A stretch of DNA of 64,000 nucleotides from Euleptes europaea (Eukaryota; Chordata; Lepidosauria; Squamata; Sphaerodactylidae), in NCBI RefSeq assembly GCF_029931775.1, contig NC_079331.1, positions 23,437,720 through 23,501,719 of the forward strand. Reading direction: 5' to 3'. Positions 31,677-50,100 of this stretch are shown in pieces. How positions within the stretch are numbered: position 1 is the stretch's first letter; the number at the start of each line of letters is the position of its first letter. The notes beneath the pieces were generated by a model. It was not told where the DNA came from. It saw only the letters and a program-made list of their open reading frames with translations, and did not search any database. The position numbers and the translations under genes are program-made.

Positions 31677-33969
31677 ATCAGAAGCGCCGCCGCCCGGCCT
31701 CTTGACCCGCTGAGGTTCCAGAACGGGCAAGGAGCGCCAGGGACGGCCGCCTCCTGGGACGGCCCTCCTGAGGGTGGTTTTCACCTGGGGCCGAGAGAGA
31801 GCCCAGCGTGCGGAGAGCTCCCAACCGAGGAGGGCAGTTGGGTTTCCCCCCCTGGGCAAAGCGCCGCCTCCAGTTCAAAAGCCCCTTTCTTTCATTCTGG
31901 GCCTCCTTCGGCTTGGGGAACATTTGCTATTGTTACAGCAAACTCAGTAGCTGGATTTTAGAATTTAAGACACAAAAACCTCCCAAAGCTGCTATTTGCA
32001 TTGACTTCAATGGACTTAGGAAGATGTAGCTGTTTAGAATTACTCCGTGAATCTCTTGGATTGTCTTGCTTCCTGTTTCTACCACAGCTTCTGGGGTGCC
32101 CATCTGTGTGTCTTAATGATACTGTGTATGCCAACATAGTTGCGAGGGCACCACACCAGGAATGGGAAAGATAACTTGCCCAGGACACCCATTAGAAAGG
32201 GCGAGTTGACCCACCCCATGTTTCCTGAAGTTGATTATCGCTGATCGGGGTCTAAGCCCTGAGGAGCCTTTGTTCACAATCAGCTCTCCTCTTTGCCTGC
32301 ACACAGTTCTTCTTGTATGTTTTGGGCTCTTTGGTTTGTGAGTACAAGTAACATTTTAAGGCAGAGATGAACTGAAATCTCTGTGTACCAGAAGTAGTGA
32401 GTGGTAAATCTTTTGGGCTCAGAACCCTGGTCTGTGGCATAACATTTTGTGAGCGCACATGAGAATTCAACTGCACATGGACAATCACAATCAGATAATC
32501 TATACCATGAGATCAAGGGAGAGGGAAGAATGCCCCCCAAACACAGTTGTGTGCATTTAGGCATATTTGCAGGAGGAGGACTGAATAATCTGCTGCTGCT
32601 TCCTCCATGTGCTCCATGTGGCAGAATCAGGCCATTCCTCCTTTGCATAATGAATGGAATTGCCTCTCTAGAGTTTCCACAGGTGGCCGCAGCTCCAGTT
32701 GCCTGACTTTAAATTAACTATTAATTTTGTCGCTACTGAAACCACCAAAAAACAATTGTACCAAACTGGCCTTGGATCCAATTAGCCAGATCACATTACA
32801 GGTCATGTCCACCGCCTCTAGCAAATGACTAGTCATGACAATAGGTCCCCCCCAGCTACTGGAAAGAGAGATGCCTGCAGCAAGACAATGGGGAACACAT
32901 TGCAACTGCTCCATGTTTCTGCAGAAGAAAGAATCCATTGAAGGGATATCAAATTCCATCTGACATTTGGCTGGTGAAAAAAGGGGCAGATGTTAATGCA
33001 GTTCACACTGTGATACAATGAAATGGAAAACAGGAGCAAGGCCCTTCCAAGGTTCATTTACTACAAGCTTTCTTCTGAAGCCAGTTTCCAAGTTTCCTGT
33101 GGAGGGGCTTTTTCTTTTAAATTAAGATGACAATTGGTGACTGAACAAAGTTCAAGTCCAGTAATACCTAAAAGACTGACAAAAATTTCCAGGGGATAAG
33201 TTCTTGTGAGTCAAAGTTTTTTGACTGGTAGCACTTTTCCTGGGCGTGCTCTTTCCCCTGACCACTCTGAAGTAGCAGCAGTGCCAATGGGGCATACCAG
33301 AGGACATCATGTGCCCCCCCCCCCAGCTTCTCTCCTGTCCAACCCACTTCCAGGCAAAGAGCTATGCTCCTTTGGAAGTCACATTTCTCACACTGCTTTC
33401 ATCGAGTATAAGCGCCTTTAAAGATTAAATTATTTTAAGTCGAGGTATAAATCTTAGTAAGAAATCAGTTATAAAGACTGGGGACACATTTATGGAGTAC
33501 AGATGTCCAAGAATGAGCTGCCTTCTTTTCAGAGTGCCATCTGACTGGGCACCTCAACTTGAAGCAGGGAGACAGGCAGAGATGCTTCAGGCAGCCTCTT
33601 CTTATGATGGATAATTCTACAGTACCCACTTCAAGAATGAATATGGTGTCCTGCAAGGTGACACAGAATCAGAAAGCAGCACCCCTGTGGGCTGTAAGGG
33701 GGACCCTGAAAACAACCAACTCAGGATGCTACGATTCAGGCAAGAGTGAAGGATCCGGGAGACCCAGGTTCAGATCCTCAAACTGCCATGGAAGCTCACT
33801 GGGTGGCCTTGGGCCAATCACACACTCTCTGCCTAACCTACTAGTGTTTGGCTCCTGTGGCCCTTTCTTGCTAAGGGCAATGCCGATGGCCACTTGGGGG
33901 TCAGGAAGCAATTTTCTTTTTATTTTTTTGCCATCTTCCGGGCATGGTCACTGGGGGTGTGGAGGGGGG

Positions 33970-34052
33970 AGGTAGTTGTGAATTTCCTGCGTTGTGCAGG
34001 GGGGTTGGACTAGATGACCCTGGTGGTCCCTTCCAACTCTATGATTCTAGAG
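33970..34052 (+). mobile_element. CR1 3' end fragment
   Basis: 'gtagttgtgaatttcctgcg', 'ggttggactagatgaccctg' and 'ccttccaactctatgattct', the last 80 or so bases of CR1. It directly precedes the FEM1B CpG island. Confidence 0.8.
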
Positions 34053-34249
34053 TTGTTGTGAGGATAAAATGAAGGAGGGGAGAATGGTGTCGGAAGCCAC
34101 TTTGAAAAAAGCGGGTTATAAATTATCACATTATAAATCTGAATTCTCAAAACTCTGCATGGGGGCTTATTTTTGAGTTTTGAGAATTCAGCCGGGGGAA
34201 ATGTGCATTTAGAGCGCGGCAAATCCGAGGCAAAACCTCCCATGCGTTT

Positions 34250-39693
<5,444 letters not shown>

Positions 39694-40995
39694 GCTGCCC
39701 CTAGATGGAGGTGCTCCCCTGTGCCCGGGCAAAGGGTCAGACTCTAGTTAATAAACACCAATCAGAGTTTTTGAATTCCCTTTTCTCCTCCCTTCTTTCA
39801 TCTGCATTTGGTATGGCAACGCGCACCCACACACACGCTTGTGCATCTGTCTCACAAGTAGACCCACTTGCTTTAATTTGGAAGCTTGGCATCTGGTTTC
39901 CAAAATCCCATTTGGCAAAATAAATCAAACTCCTAATTAGAATGGGTGTAAAATATTTCAATCCTCTGATGCACATGAGTTTTTACTGTTGACAGCTGAG
40001 AATGCCTTTGAGCAGCTAATTGCAAAGGTGTTTGTGTTTAACTGACTGAGCTGGCATGTTACCTATGCAGCAGTGTGGAAAACAGAGGGCAGGAGGGAGG
40101 GAGGAATGAAAACAGAATTCAGGAGGATTTTGCTACAACATGCAAAGCAGTCCAGGGAAACGTATTCCTCACCAGCCTATTTTTAATGCCTTTCTGTTCC
40201 TACTGAAATTGTCAGTAATTTTTTTAATGATTTCTGCTTGAAATGAAAGTCATGCTGATCATACCCTACAAACAAAGGAAAATGCTGGATGAGTTCAGGT
40301 GTGTGAATGGGTTCATTTAAGTGAAATGGGAAGAGGAAAAAACCAAGCATACCTGCTCTTTTTTAAATTTAAGTAAAAAGTAAATTGTGGGCACAGATGC
40401 CTTGGTCTTTGTTCTTCTGGATAAGATAAAGCATTGTAATTAATGCTAGCTCTGAAACCCACATCCGAAATGTTACCCACTGCGTTTTCCTGATGTCTTC
40501 CAAACAGTTGCTCTACAAGCATTTTTCAAAAGGGTTAGATTATTTCTTATATATATAATGTTAAACCATCGGCAGGGAAGGCTCAGGGAGGAAGAAGAGG
40601 CTGTTTTGGCAGGGCCCTACCTTGAGAATAGATTCCCACCTTTTCATTCCTTTCATTATGGAATATTTCAGGAAAATTGATCTTCCCTCTCCTCCACCAC
40701 AACAAAGCCCCAATCATCTTCTGTGAAGGTGGATTTTTCTTTTAATCATTAGCAGTACCATGACTGAAGAATGTTTGGCCTGTGAGCAGCATCTCTCCTT
40801 GCCAGAAACTTCAGCAGCTGAATGTCAGTTTTTGATAGGTTACAAAAATTGCACACACACACCCCATTTCCAATGCCACTTTTTAACAGTCAGATGGAGA
40901 AAAAATGTCCTGCAGTCATATTTTTGAAAATGGATCAGAGAGTTCTAAAAAGGGATGTTCTGGTCACAGACACGTTTGTTTGTATTACAAATAAA
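39694..40995 (+). other. FEM1B: FEM1B 3' untranslated region
   Basis: No coding frame and no identifiable transposons. It runs to an AATAAA at 40990-40995, and earlier AATAAA motifs at about 39751 and 39919 could give shorter forms. Confidence 0.55.
40990..40995 (+). promoter_or_regulatory. FEM1B: Candidate poly(A) signal of FEM1B
   Basis: AATAAA followed within 40 bases by the GT-rich 'cctgatttgttgcact'. It is the best of three candidates by downstream context, but the choice is not certain. Confidence 0.4.
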
Positions 40996-41584
40996 ACCTT
41001 GAATGTGAAATCAGCTCAGTCCTGATTTGTTGCACTTCCAAGCAGTTCCTGGCTGTCCTCAGTGGATGTATGTACAGGGCAGAATTGTGGAGTGAGAACT
41101 GATGTCATGCCATTGCTTTTTAATGTTTAAAACTTGATAGTTTGAAATCAAAGTGAGAGACACATTTGAAATCTCTCTGGTAGGTCATGAACTGTTGTGT
41201 GGACAACCAACACGGTGTTCAAGCAAACTTGCTCTGCCGCACTGCCTTAAATGAACCAGAACGGGTGACACACCTTCCGGGCGTCCCATATCTGCTTCCT
41301 TTCCAAAGAGTCTGGAGTTTCAAGTTGCTTTCAGTTTCTTTTGTAACTTCTGTTTTGCAGGCTCTTGTGAGACAAAAATGTTTGGGTGATGGGGGGAGCG
41401 TTTTGAAAGTGGCTAAGGTGTCCGTTTGTCTTGTGAACTTGGACACCCAGTTCTGAAACGTGGAAATGTTCCTTTGTTCTGAGGTGGTAAAAGAAAGTTG
41501 GCAAGAGTCATGGCCTCCAAAATTACTTCTGATTCATATTTATGATCTAATTTTAATTAATGGGTGCAAGAAACAATACCTGAC

Positions 41585-41900
41585 AAAAGCCCTGCTGGAT
41601 CAGACCAGTAAGGATCCATCCAGTCCACCATCCTGACTCACAGTGGCTGACCAGTTCCTCTGGAGGTCTAGCAACAGAGCATAGAGGCCAAGGCCCTCCC
41701 CAGATTTTGCCTCCTAGTGCTGGGCTTCAGAAGTTTCCTTCCTTTACTCACCATAGCATGTCACCATTTATGGACCTGGACTCCATGAACCCATCTAGCC
41801 GCTTTTGAAAGCCATCTGTGCTCACGGCCATACCTCCCTCTATGGGCAGCGAATTCCAGTTTATTCACTGAGTGACGTATTTCCTTTGGACTGCCCTGTG
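41585..41900 (-). mobile_element. CR1-like LINE 3' end
   Basis: The + strand shows 'aaaagccctgctggatcaga', 'ccatccagtccaccatcctg', 'agtggctgaccagttcctct' and 'ggcagcgaattccagtttat', the complement of the 3' end of a CR1-group LINE related to 13625-14012. Confidence 0.75.
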
Positions 41901-41991
41901 CACCTGTTGCCCATCAACTTCACAGGGTGCCCCCCTGAGTTCTAGAATTATGGATAAGGGAGAAGAAGCTCCCGCTATCCACTTTCCTCAG

Positions 41992-42225
41992 AATCATAGA
42001 GTTGGAAGAGCCATGCAGGTCATCTAGTCCAGCCCCCTGCTCAATACAGGATCAGCCTAGACTAGAGCATCTCTGAGAAGTGTTTATCTAGCCTCTGCTT
42101 GAAGACTGCCAGAGAGGAGCTCACCACTTCCCTAGGTAGCCGATTCCACTGCTGAACTACTCTTACTGTAAAAATGTTTTTCCTAATATCCAACCGGTAC
42201 CTTTCTGCCTGAGTTTCTGCCGAGT
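41992..42225 (-). mobile_element. CR1 LINE 3' end, abutting the gypsy cluster
   Basis: The complement of CR1: 'agaatcatagagttggaaga', 'ctagtccagccccctgctca', 'ttgaagactgccagagagga' and 'ctaatatccaaccggtacct'. It stops where the older gypsy LTR starts (42231). A short CR1-like stretch in the same orientation, 'acatcatagggggccctgtc', appears at 50345-50390 on the other side of the cluster. Confidence 0.8.
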
Positions 42226-42404
42226 TTACCTGTTAAGTCCTAATCACGAAACGTCCAGACAGAGTAGTCTAAGAAGCTGGTTTATTCAGGAAGCAGGAGT
42301 TGAGTAGCAGAAACTTACAGGGAAAGGTACGAGGACTCTAATGGGGGGGGGGAGAGCAGGTTGGAAACATATACAGAAAACCAAAGGCACAGTTGGATCC
42401 CAGG

Positions 42405-42840
42405 TGTGAGGGTCTCTGTCTTTGTGTCTCTGCTTTCCATCACCTGCGGTATTATCAGTGAACTCGTAAAAGCAGTTCACACCTTCTGGTCTCAGGCGCC
42501 AGGCCTGATGGCCCATGTATCTTCCCCCCCGCTGTTTTCCTGCCAGTACTCCCTCAGGCCGGTGCGGCCTTGGAAGTGTGATAGCCGCACCAGACTTCCT
42601 GGGATCCGTCTGATGTTTTGTATTATGCCAAGCTTGTAACTTCCCATAACAATAAGTGTGAACCCCAGTGCCCCAGTGCCCTGGAGTCAATATATTCTGT
42701 AAACCCGTATAGCCCCTCACTTGCAACTTTCTACCTGTGCCTGCCTCATCTCCTGAAGGCTTCAATAAATCTATTGTTTCTGTATCAACGTCTGAGCAAC
42801 TGATTTGGAGAAGCAAACTCAGAGAGGGGGATCTCTCACA
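42405..42840 (+). repeat. 5' LTR of the young gypsy element
   Basis: 436 bases, TG...CA ends, with 'ttcaataaatctattgtttc' (AATAAA) about 75 bases before the 3' edge. Pairs with 45212-45647. Confidence 0.93.
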
Positions 42841-42883
42841 TTAAGTTGCAAGACTTTGCCTCTCGGACTGCAGCTGTACCGCT

Positions 42884-44314
42884 TTGGACAGAATGTCAGC
42901 CGACGAGGACACCACCCCTATCCCCGATGCCCCCAAGGCTCCGGACGAGCCGGAGAAGCCGGACCCGAAGGAGGAGGGAGCCAAGCCAAAGAAACCGAAG
43001 GGTCGCGCCCCCGACCAAGATCGGGACGAACGTCCCCGGGGGCTTACTTATTGGCTGGACTCTCCCAAGGGCTGGTCGCTCTCGCGGACTGCGGCGAAGG
43101 ATCGCCGGCTGGCCTTCCCCAGCACGGGACTCGAAGGGGACCCGGCCCGCAAAGAGGCCCTCATGGAGGAAGAACGAAAGCAGTGGCAGGAAGACCGCCG
43201 GGCTATGCAGGAGCAGATGGAGACCATGCAACGCGTAATGGGTGAGATGGCCACGGCCCTAGATGCGCTGAAGTTGCAACCTCCAGCCGGTGCTCCCCCA
43301 GACGGGGCGCCGGTAGTTCCGCCCGCAACCCCTGCCCCCCCGGCCCGTCGGGACCTGAAAGTCACGTATGACGGGTCGGGAGACCAATTGACCTTTTTTA
43401 TGGTCCAAGTGGACATTTTTATGCGGGAACAAGGCCGAACCTTTGTTTCTGAGGAGTCCCGGGTGCAGTACGTGGCTTCCTTACTGCAAGGGGAGGCGGC
43501 TGCCTGGATGGTGTTGCAGTATGAACTCCGCTCGCCGGTACTGCGAACCCTGGACGAGTTCATGGTAGCACTCCGAAACCGTTTTGAGGACCCGACTCTG
43601 GGTGAGCGGGCTAAAGCCTCCCTGATGCAACTGCGCCAAGGGACTAAGTCGGTGGCGCAGTATGCAAGTGAGTTCCAGTCACTGGCTAGCCGAATTCTGG
43701 ACTGGAGTGAAGCTACCTTGGTACAATGTTTCAGGGAGGGTCTCAACCCAGACCTCCAACATTGGGCCTTCATGCAAGGGAACCCCCCGGATGTGGAAGG
43801 TTGGGTTCGCCATGCTGCTGACATCGAGAATCGCAAGCAACTCCTGAACTTGTCCAAGCAACGGCTTGGGCGAGACCCCAGGCCCCGAGGTGACCGTGGC
43901 CGGGAACTCCGGCAAGGGGGTGGCGGGGGTCTCTCGGCCGCGGAACGCCGCAAGCGGTTCGAGGCCGGCGTCTGCCTGATCTGCGGGGGAAAGGGTCACT
44001 TTGCATCGCAATGCCCCTCTCGCTCAGGCCGTCCGACCCCTCCCCGCCAAACCCAGGCCGAGCCGACGAAACCGGCCGCCGACAGCCAGCCTCGCCGTAG
44101 AAGTGGACCACTGAGCCGGCGCTCCGGCGCACCCTCCGCTCTCCACGCGCGCCCCCAGGATGGGGCATCCGACTCTACGGTCCCATCGGGGTCCCGGATT
44201 ACAAATACCGTCTTTGATTCGGACGGCTCCCCGGAGGTCACCACCCCGTCCCCCTCTTCCAGCGAGGAGGAAGAGTGGGAACAGCCGGCAAAAAACGCCG
44301 TCGGTCTGCTGTAG
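42884..44314 (+). mobile_element. gag region of the young gypsy element (fossil)
   Basis: An open frame of about 470 codons. It has an acidic and basic N-terminus (MSADEDTTPIPDAPKAPDEP), a capsid-like region (YVASLLQGEAAAWMVLQYEL, LRNRFEDPTLGERAKASLMQ) and one CCHC zinc knuckle (CLICGGKGHFASQC). The layout is that of a vertebrate Ty3/gypsy Gag of the type also seen in domesticated PEG10/RTL genes. Confidence 0.88.
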
Positions 44315-45211
44315 AGGGGGCTCCGCAGCAGACCGTCCCTATCGTTGTGCAAGGAGCTCCACCGATGGTAAGCGCCCAAGAGGACAATGTATTTGTGCGT
44401 GTTCATCTGTCCCTACCCAAAGGGGGTCCCCCGTTAGAGGTCCCCGCGTTGGTCGACTCGGGGTGTGCCCGCACCATGATAAATGAGGAAACTGCCAAGA
44501 AGTTGGGGGTCCGGCGCAAGCGGCTTCCGGGACCCCTCCGTTTTTCCCAAATGGACGGGAGTGACTTTAAACGGGGCCCTGTGACCCACAGAACTGCAGC
44601 CGTGATTATGTCCGTGGGGGAACATTGGGAACGGTTGTATTTCACCATCGCCCCTATTGTAACCCCTGTGGTGTTAGGGATGAACTGGTTAAGGGGACAC
44701 AATCCCTCCATTGATTGGGTTAAACGGGTGCTTTCTTTCCCCGAAAACCCCTGTGGGTTACATGACAAGGAACGGGTACTCAGAACTCCAGCCGCCGCAC
44801 TGGTAGGGTCCCCCGCCCCAGTCTCTCCACAGTTACCCTCTGAGTACTCGCAGTTTACTGATGTTTTCGATGTTAGAGAGTGCGACGAACTGCCTCCCCA
44901 CAGAGAAACGGACTGTGCCATCGAGATCGTAGGGGAAGGCAAACTGTCTAAGGGAAAGGTTTACCCCATGAGCCCCAGTGAAAAGACTGTATTGCGGGAC
45001 TATCTGGATGTCAATCTGGCGAGGGGTTTCATACGCCCCTCCAAGGCTCCTTATTCAGCCCCAGCTTTCTTTGTAAAGAAAAAGACGGGAGATTTAAGAC
45101 TGTGTATTGACTTTCGCAGACTGAACGCAGTCACCCAGTCTAATGCTTACCCCCTCCCTCTTATTCCTGACCTTCTAGCACAATTAAAGGGGGGCCTTAA
45201 GGGGGGCAGAA
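44275..45211 (+). mobile_element. protease and partial reverse transcriptase of the young gypsy element (fossil)
   Basis: It contains the aspartic-protease motif [20 protein letters not shown], a second protease segment ([17 protein letters not shown]) and the start of reverse transcriptase ([32 protein letters not shown]). This pol portion is partial. Confidence 0.85.
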
Positions 45212-45647
45212 TGTGAGGGTCTCTGTCTTTGTGTCTCTGCTTTCCATCACCTGCGGTATTATCAGTGAACTCGTAAAAGCAGTTCACACCTTCTGGTCTC
45301 AGGCGCCAGGCCTGATGGCCCATGTATCTTCCCCCCCGCTGTTTTCCTGCCAGTACTCCCTCAGGCCGGTGCGGCCTTGGAAGTGTGATAGCCGCACCAG
45401 ACTTCCTGGGATCCGTCTGATGTTTTGTATTATGCCAAGCTTGTAACTTCCCATAACAATAAGTGTGAACCCCAGTGCCCCAGTGCCCTGGAGTCAATAT
45501 ATTCTGTAAACCCGTATAGCCCCTCACTTGCAACTTTCTACCTGTGCCTGCCTCATCTCCTGAAGGCTTCAATAAATCTATTGTTTCTGTATCAACGTCT
45601 GAGCAACTGATTTGGAGAAGCAAACTCAGAGAGGGGGATCTCTCACA
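45212..45647 (+). repeat. 3' LTR of the young gypsy element
   Basis: Same length and, by eye, the same sequence as 42405-42840. A polypurine tract ends just before it. Confidence 0.93.
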
Positions 45648-47154
45648 CCAGGCCAAGCCTGGTTCTCATGGTAGATTACAGTTATCACACAAACAGAGCG
45701 AGCAGACATAACCTGAGTTACACAACCTTGGAGGCCAGCTGCACTCTCAGGCCTGGAGCTCACATTCTGCCCCCCCCCAGGCCCCCCCTCTCGTCCAACG
45801 GTGCGGGCTTATCCGGGTACGAGGCATGGAACTGATGCAGTAGGCGAGGGGTGGAGACATGACGATGCTTAACCCATTCGTCGTGGGAGGGGCTAAAATG
45901 CTTCCAACAGACCAGGTACTCTAGCCCCCCTCTATTTTGGGCACCTCACAGTGTTCCTCCCCCCACACACCATTTCGGGGACCTCTGGGGATCTGTTGGA
46001 TGCCACTGAGGCACATACTGTTTCAGTAAATTTAACATGAAACACTGGATGGATTCTCTTTAACGCTTTAGGAAGCTGCAATTCCACAGTTACTTCGTTA
46101 ATGATCCGAGCAATAGGAAAAGGCCCAATGTACTTTTCACTTAACTTTCTAGAGGGCCGCAGGGATCGCAGATTCTTGGTAGAAAGGTACACCAGATCAC
46201 CCACCCTGAAGGTCCAACCAGGAGCCCGATGCTTGTCCACCTGGGCTTTGTATTTTCTTTTGGCCCGTTCTAAGTTTTTAGTCAACCAAGGCCATGTAGA
46301 CTGTATGGTCTGAATCCAGTCCGATATCTCAGCGCCCCCCTCCTCCCCTGACACATCCACCTGACCGACAGGTCCAAACTCCTTGCCATGGACAATGTGA
46401 AAGGGGCTGAAACCAGTAGATTGATGAACAGAATTATTATACGCATACTCTGCAAAAGATAACAGGTCCACCCAATCACCCTCGTGGTAATTCACATAAC
46501 AATGGAGGTAACATTCTAGGACAGCATTAACTCGGTTTGTCCATCCGTTTGGGAATGGAACGCACTTGACAGCCCTTGTTCCACTCCAACCAATTTGAGG
46601 AATGCTTTCCAAAATTTGGCCACGAACACCAATCCGCGACCAGAAATTATCTTGCGCGGGAGCGAATGATATTTGAAAACGTGTCACAAACAAATGAGCC
46701 AGTCTTTGAGCAGAGGGCATGCCAGCGCAAGGGATTAGATGTACCTGTTTGGAAAAAAGATCAGTAACCACCCACAAAACTGTTTTCCCCCGACTCAAAG
46801 GCAAATCAGTCATGAAATCCATGGCAATGACTTCCCATGGTCCCTGAGGCACCTCTAAAGGTTTTAGTAGACAGGTTGGCTTGCTGGTGGGGCGTTTTGC
46901 GGTGGCGCATACTGGACAGCCGCAGATGAAGGAGTCCAGGTCTGAACGCATACCCGCCCACCAGAACTGATGACACAGCAAATGTAACGTTTTAACGAAA
47001 CCAAGATGTCCAGCGGTTTTCGCTCCATGAGCAAGTCCCAACACTTCCGCCCGCAAAGCTTTAGGCACGTACAATTTAGTGTCTTTAACCCACATTTCTC
47101 CCCGCTGTTCGAGACCTGAAGGTAGAACGTTGCCATTGGCATTGTGTGAGCACT

Positions 47155-50100
47155 TGTCCCAAGACAATCCCATAAACAACATCCGCAGACAAATAGTCCA
47201 AAAGAGAGTTGATTTAATGGAAGATCTACAGGTTTACAGCAGCTAAGAGTCAAGTTGGCACTAATGAGAACTAAAAGCACGGAGTAGGGCATATATCGAA
47301 AGCATAGAACAATTCAGGATGCCATGGCAACCCTCCCCCCATTGGGGTAAGATTCCCACAGAGTCCATAGTCAAAATACATAGTTGGCAGTTGTTGGCGC
47401 TGACCTTGGCCAGCACCTGGAGAAAGCACAACAACCTCTGTCAGACCATGCCTGGTTTTCACTGCACACTGTACAGGCAGGGCCTGACATTCTGCCCCTC
47501 CAAAGACCCCCCCTGTCAGTTTCCGGGCGCTGGATTGTGCGGGTAGGCATCATGGAATACACGGACGAGGCGAGGGGCAGAAACATTGTGCGAGCGCACC
47601 CACTCATCTTGAGCAGAACTGAAGTGTTTCCAACGAACCAGATACTGGAGGGAGCCAGGATGGATACACGAATCTAAGATTTTAGCAACTTCAAAATGCT
47701 CCCCCCCACACACCAGTACAGGCACCTCAGGCGGTGGTTCGGGATGCCACTCCAGGGAGGGAACATGTGGTTTCAATAGACTGACATGAAACATGGGATG
47801 GATCCATCTTAGTGACTTCGGGAGCGAGAGTTCTACAGTGACCGGGTTGATGATGCGGGAAATTGGGAACGGACCCACAAACTTGGCACTGAGTTTGCCA
47901 CATGGGCGGGTTGACCGGAGGTTCTTGGTGGACAAATAAACTGTGTCCCCCACCCCGTACTCCTTACCCGGCGATCGGTGTTTGTTAGCTTGAGCCTTAT
48001 ATTTGCGTTTGGCTCGTTCCAGATTTTTTATTAACCATGGCCAGGTTGTTTGAATCGTGTGCACCCAGGCAGCAACATCTCCACCTCCCTCCTCCCCTGA
48101 CATATCAACATGGCCGATGGGGCCGAAGTCTTGTCCATACACAGCTTGAAAAGGGCTAAAACTGGTGGACTGGTGCACAGCGTTATTGTAAGCATACTCA
48201 GCAAAGGGCAACAGTTCTACCCAATCATCTTGGTGGTAATTAACATAACAGCGTAAGTAGCATTCCAGTACAGCATTCACTCGTTCTGTTTGGCCGTCTG
48301 TTTGGGGATGGAAGGCGGTTGATAGTCCTTGTTCTACCCCAACCAATTTGAGGAAGGCTTTCCAGAACCTAGCCACATATGTACTTCCGCGGTCGCTGAC
48401 CACCTTGCGCGGAAATCCGTGCAATCGGAAGACATGTGACACGAAGAGGCGGGCCAGTTTGGGGGCGGAAGGGATACCTGCGCAAGGCACAAGATGCACC
48501 TGTTTTGAGAACAGGTCCGTGATTACCCAAAGTACGGTTTTTCCCTCGCTGAGGGGAAGATCAGTCATAAAATCCATTGCAATCACTTCTCAGCGTCTAG
48601 TGGGGGTTTCCAAAGGTTGTAACAGTCCGGGTGGTTTGCCCTGGGGTCTCTTTGCAGCAGCACACACTGGGCAACTGCGGATGAACAAATCCACGTCAGA
48701 TCGCATGCCCACCCACCAAAATTGTCTTCTTAATAGATGTAAAGTCCTAAGAAATCCAAAGTGTCCTGCGGTTTTGGCCCATGAACCAGCTGCAGAACCT
48801 CCCTCCGCAGTACCTTAGGCACATACAATCTAGAGTCCTTATACCAATAACCCCCGCGTTCAATCAGAGAAGGTGGGAGGGTTTTGGCAGAGTGTTCGGC
48901 TCGGCAACTGCAACGGAGAGATTCCCTAAAGGAATCGGTTAGCCCCTCCATATCCGGCGTTGTGGGCACCACGCTAGCAGGTTTCGCTGCAGGAGAAGGT
49001 GTTGGTGCCGTTGGGGGGGTTTGGGTGGCCGGATTGCCAGGACGGACGAGCCTCTGCTCCTCGGGACTGGCCGCTCGAGGTTGCATAAGGGGTGGAGCCA
49101 GAGCCGGTGAAGGAGGTGTGGGGAGAGGGGTGGGCGGTCCGACCTACGTGGTCGGGTTTTGGGCTTCTCCCCGCCCCCTGTGAAGGCAGCGTTGGGAGTC
49201 GGGTCTGTGACCGGGTTTGCACTGCCAAGGTGGGCAGTAAACCCCTCTGAGCAGGAGTGAAGAGAGACTCTGTGGGGCGCTCAATCTTGCTAGGGTATTG
49301 GGGCAGTCTAGACAAAGCATCAGCCAGCAAGTTTTGCTTCCCTGGCACGTATTTCAACACAAAGCAGAATTGGGCAAAGAAGGCCGCCCATCGTACTTGT
49401 TTCGCGGATAGTTTGTGAGCCCCTGTTAACGCTTCCAGGTTCCTGTGATCGCTCCACACTTCAAAAGGGACTTTAGAACCCTCTAAAAATCGTCTCCATA
49501 CCGTGAGGGCATGCTTGACCGCGGCTGCCTCCTTTTCCCAGATCGGCCAATTGAGCTGAGATTGCGTGAACTTCTTGGAGAAGTAAGCGCACAGATGTAG
49601 TTGACCGTCCCTCCCTTGCTGTAGCAACGCACCCCCCATTGCAATGTCTGAAGCATCTACCTGGACTATAAACATTTGTTCCAAATCAGGATGCTTCAAT
49701 ACCTGTTCGGAGGTGAACGGTCGTTTGAGATTGTCAAAAGCGGTTTGGCACTGGGGAGTCCAATTTACTTTAGTCGAAGGCAGGGTGGCTACGCTTCCTT
49801 TCCCTTTAGTCTTAAGAAGGTCTGTGATGGGCAATGAAATCTGAGCAAAGTTGGGGAGGAACCCCCTGTAGAAGTTTGCGAACCGAGAAATCTTTGAACC
49901 TGTTTACGGGTTGAGGGTGGTTCCCAATTGGTTACAGCTTGCACCTTTTCTGGGTCCATTGTAAGTCCTTGGTGTGAAATTATATAGCCCAGAAAAGTCA
50001 ACTATTTTGGTGAAATTCACACTTGGACACCTTAGCATAGAGTTGATTGTTTCTCAGACGTTGTAACACTTCCCTAATCAGGGCGACGTGTTCATCCATG

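Larger units (their letters stand above)
31000..34199. other. CLN6-FEM1B intergenic DNA
   Basis: No exon seen. It holds an LTR-like fossil (31130-31676), a CpG-rich block (31680-31925), copies of the unnamed foldback repeat family (33135-33230), a tRNA-SINE fragment (33755-33840) and a CR1 3' end (33970-34050). Most of 31930-33130 shows nothing I can name. Confidence 0.5.
42405..45647 (+). mobile_element. Young Ty3/gypsy element (fossil, incomplete) with identical LTRs
   Basis: It has two 436-base LTRs (42405-42840 and 45212-45647), TGTGAGGG...CTCACA, that I read as identical. They are flanked by a 5-base target-site duplication CCAGG (42400-42404 and 45648-45652). Parts in order: LTR, gag, aspartic protease, the beginning of reverse transcriptase, a purine-rich tract with two G runs, LTR. 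Most of pol (RNase H, integrase) is not present, so the copy is incomplete and cannot act alone. Identity of the LTRs and the intact target duplication point to very recent insertion. It sits in the LTR of older element A, in the opposite orientation. Confidence 0.93.
42231..47154 (-). mobile_element. Older Ty3/gypsy element A (fossil, broken), interrupted by a younger one
   Basis: On the minus strand, an integrase region (about 45932-47154) is followed by a G-rich polypurine-like tract and an LTR beginning TGTGAGCTCC at 45764. That LTR is split by the young element and resumes at 42404, ending at 42231, so it totals about 285 bases. The integrase shows the zinc-binding segment (GHLGFVKTLHLLCHQFWW, CPVCATAKRPTS), the catalytic-domain start (AMDFMTDLPLSRGKTVLWVV) and a C-terminal domain (FRVGDLVYLSTKNLRSLRPS). 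It is broken, with several breaks, and lacks its 5' half here. It is older than the element inside it. Confidence 0.82.

Noticed and set aside
42361-42639. Small ORFs repeated at 42361-42803 and 45213-45610
   Set aside because: They are identical because they lie in the two LTRs. They are not genes.
43048-43953. 301-codon minus-strand frame opposite the gypsy gag
   Set aside because: It is a shadow of the gag reading frame; no domain is recognisable.
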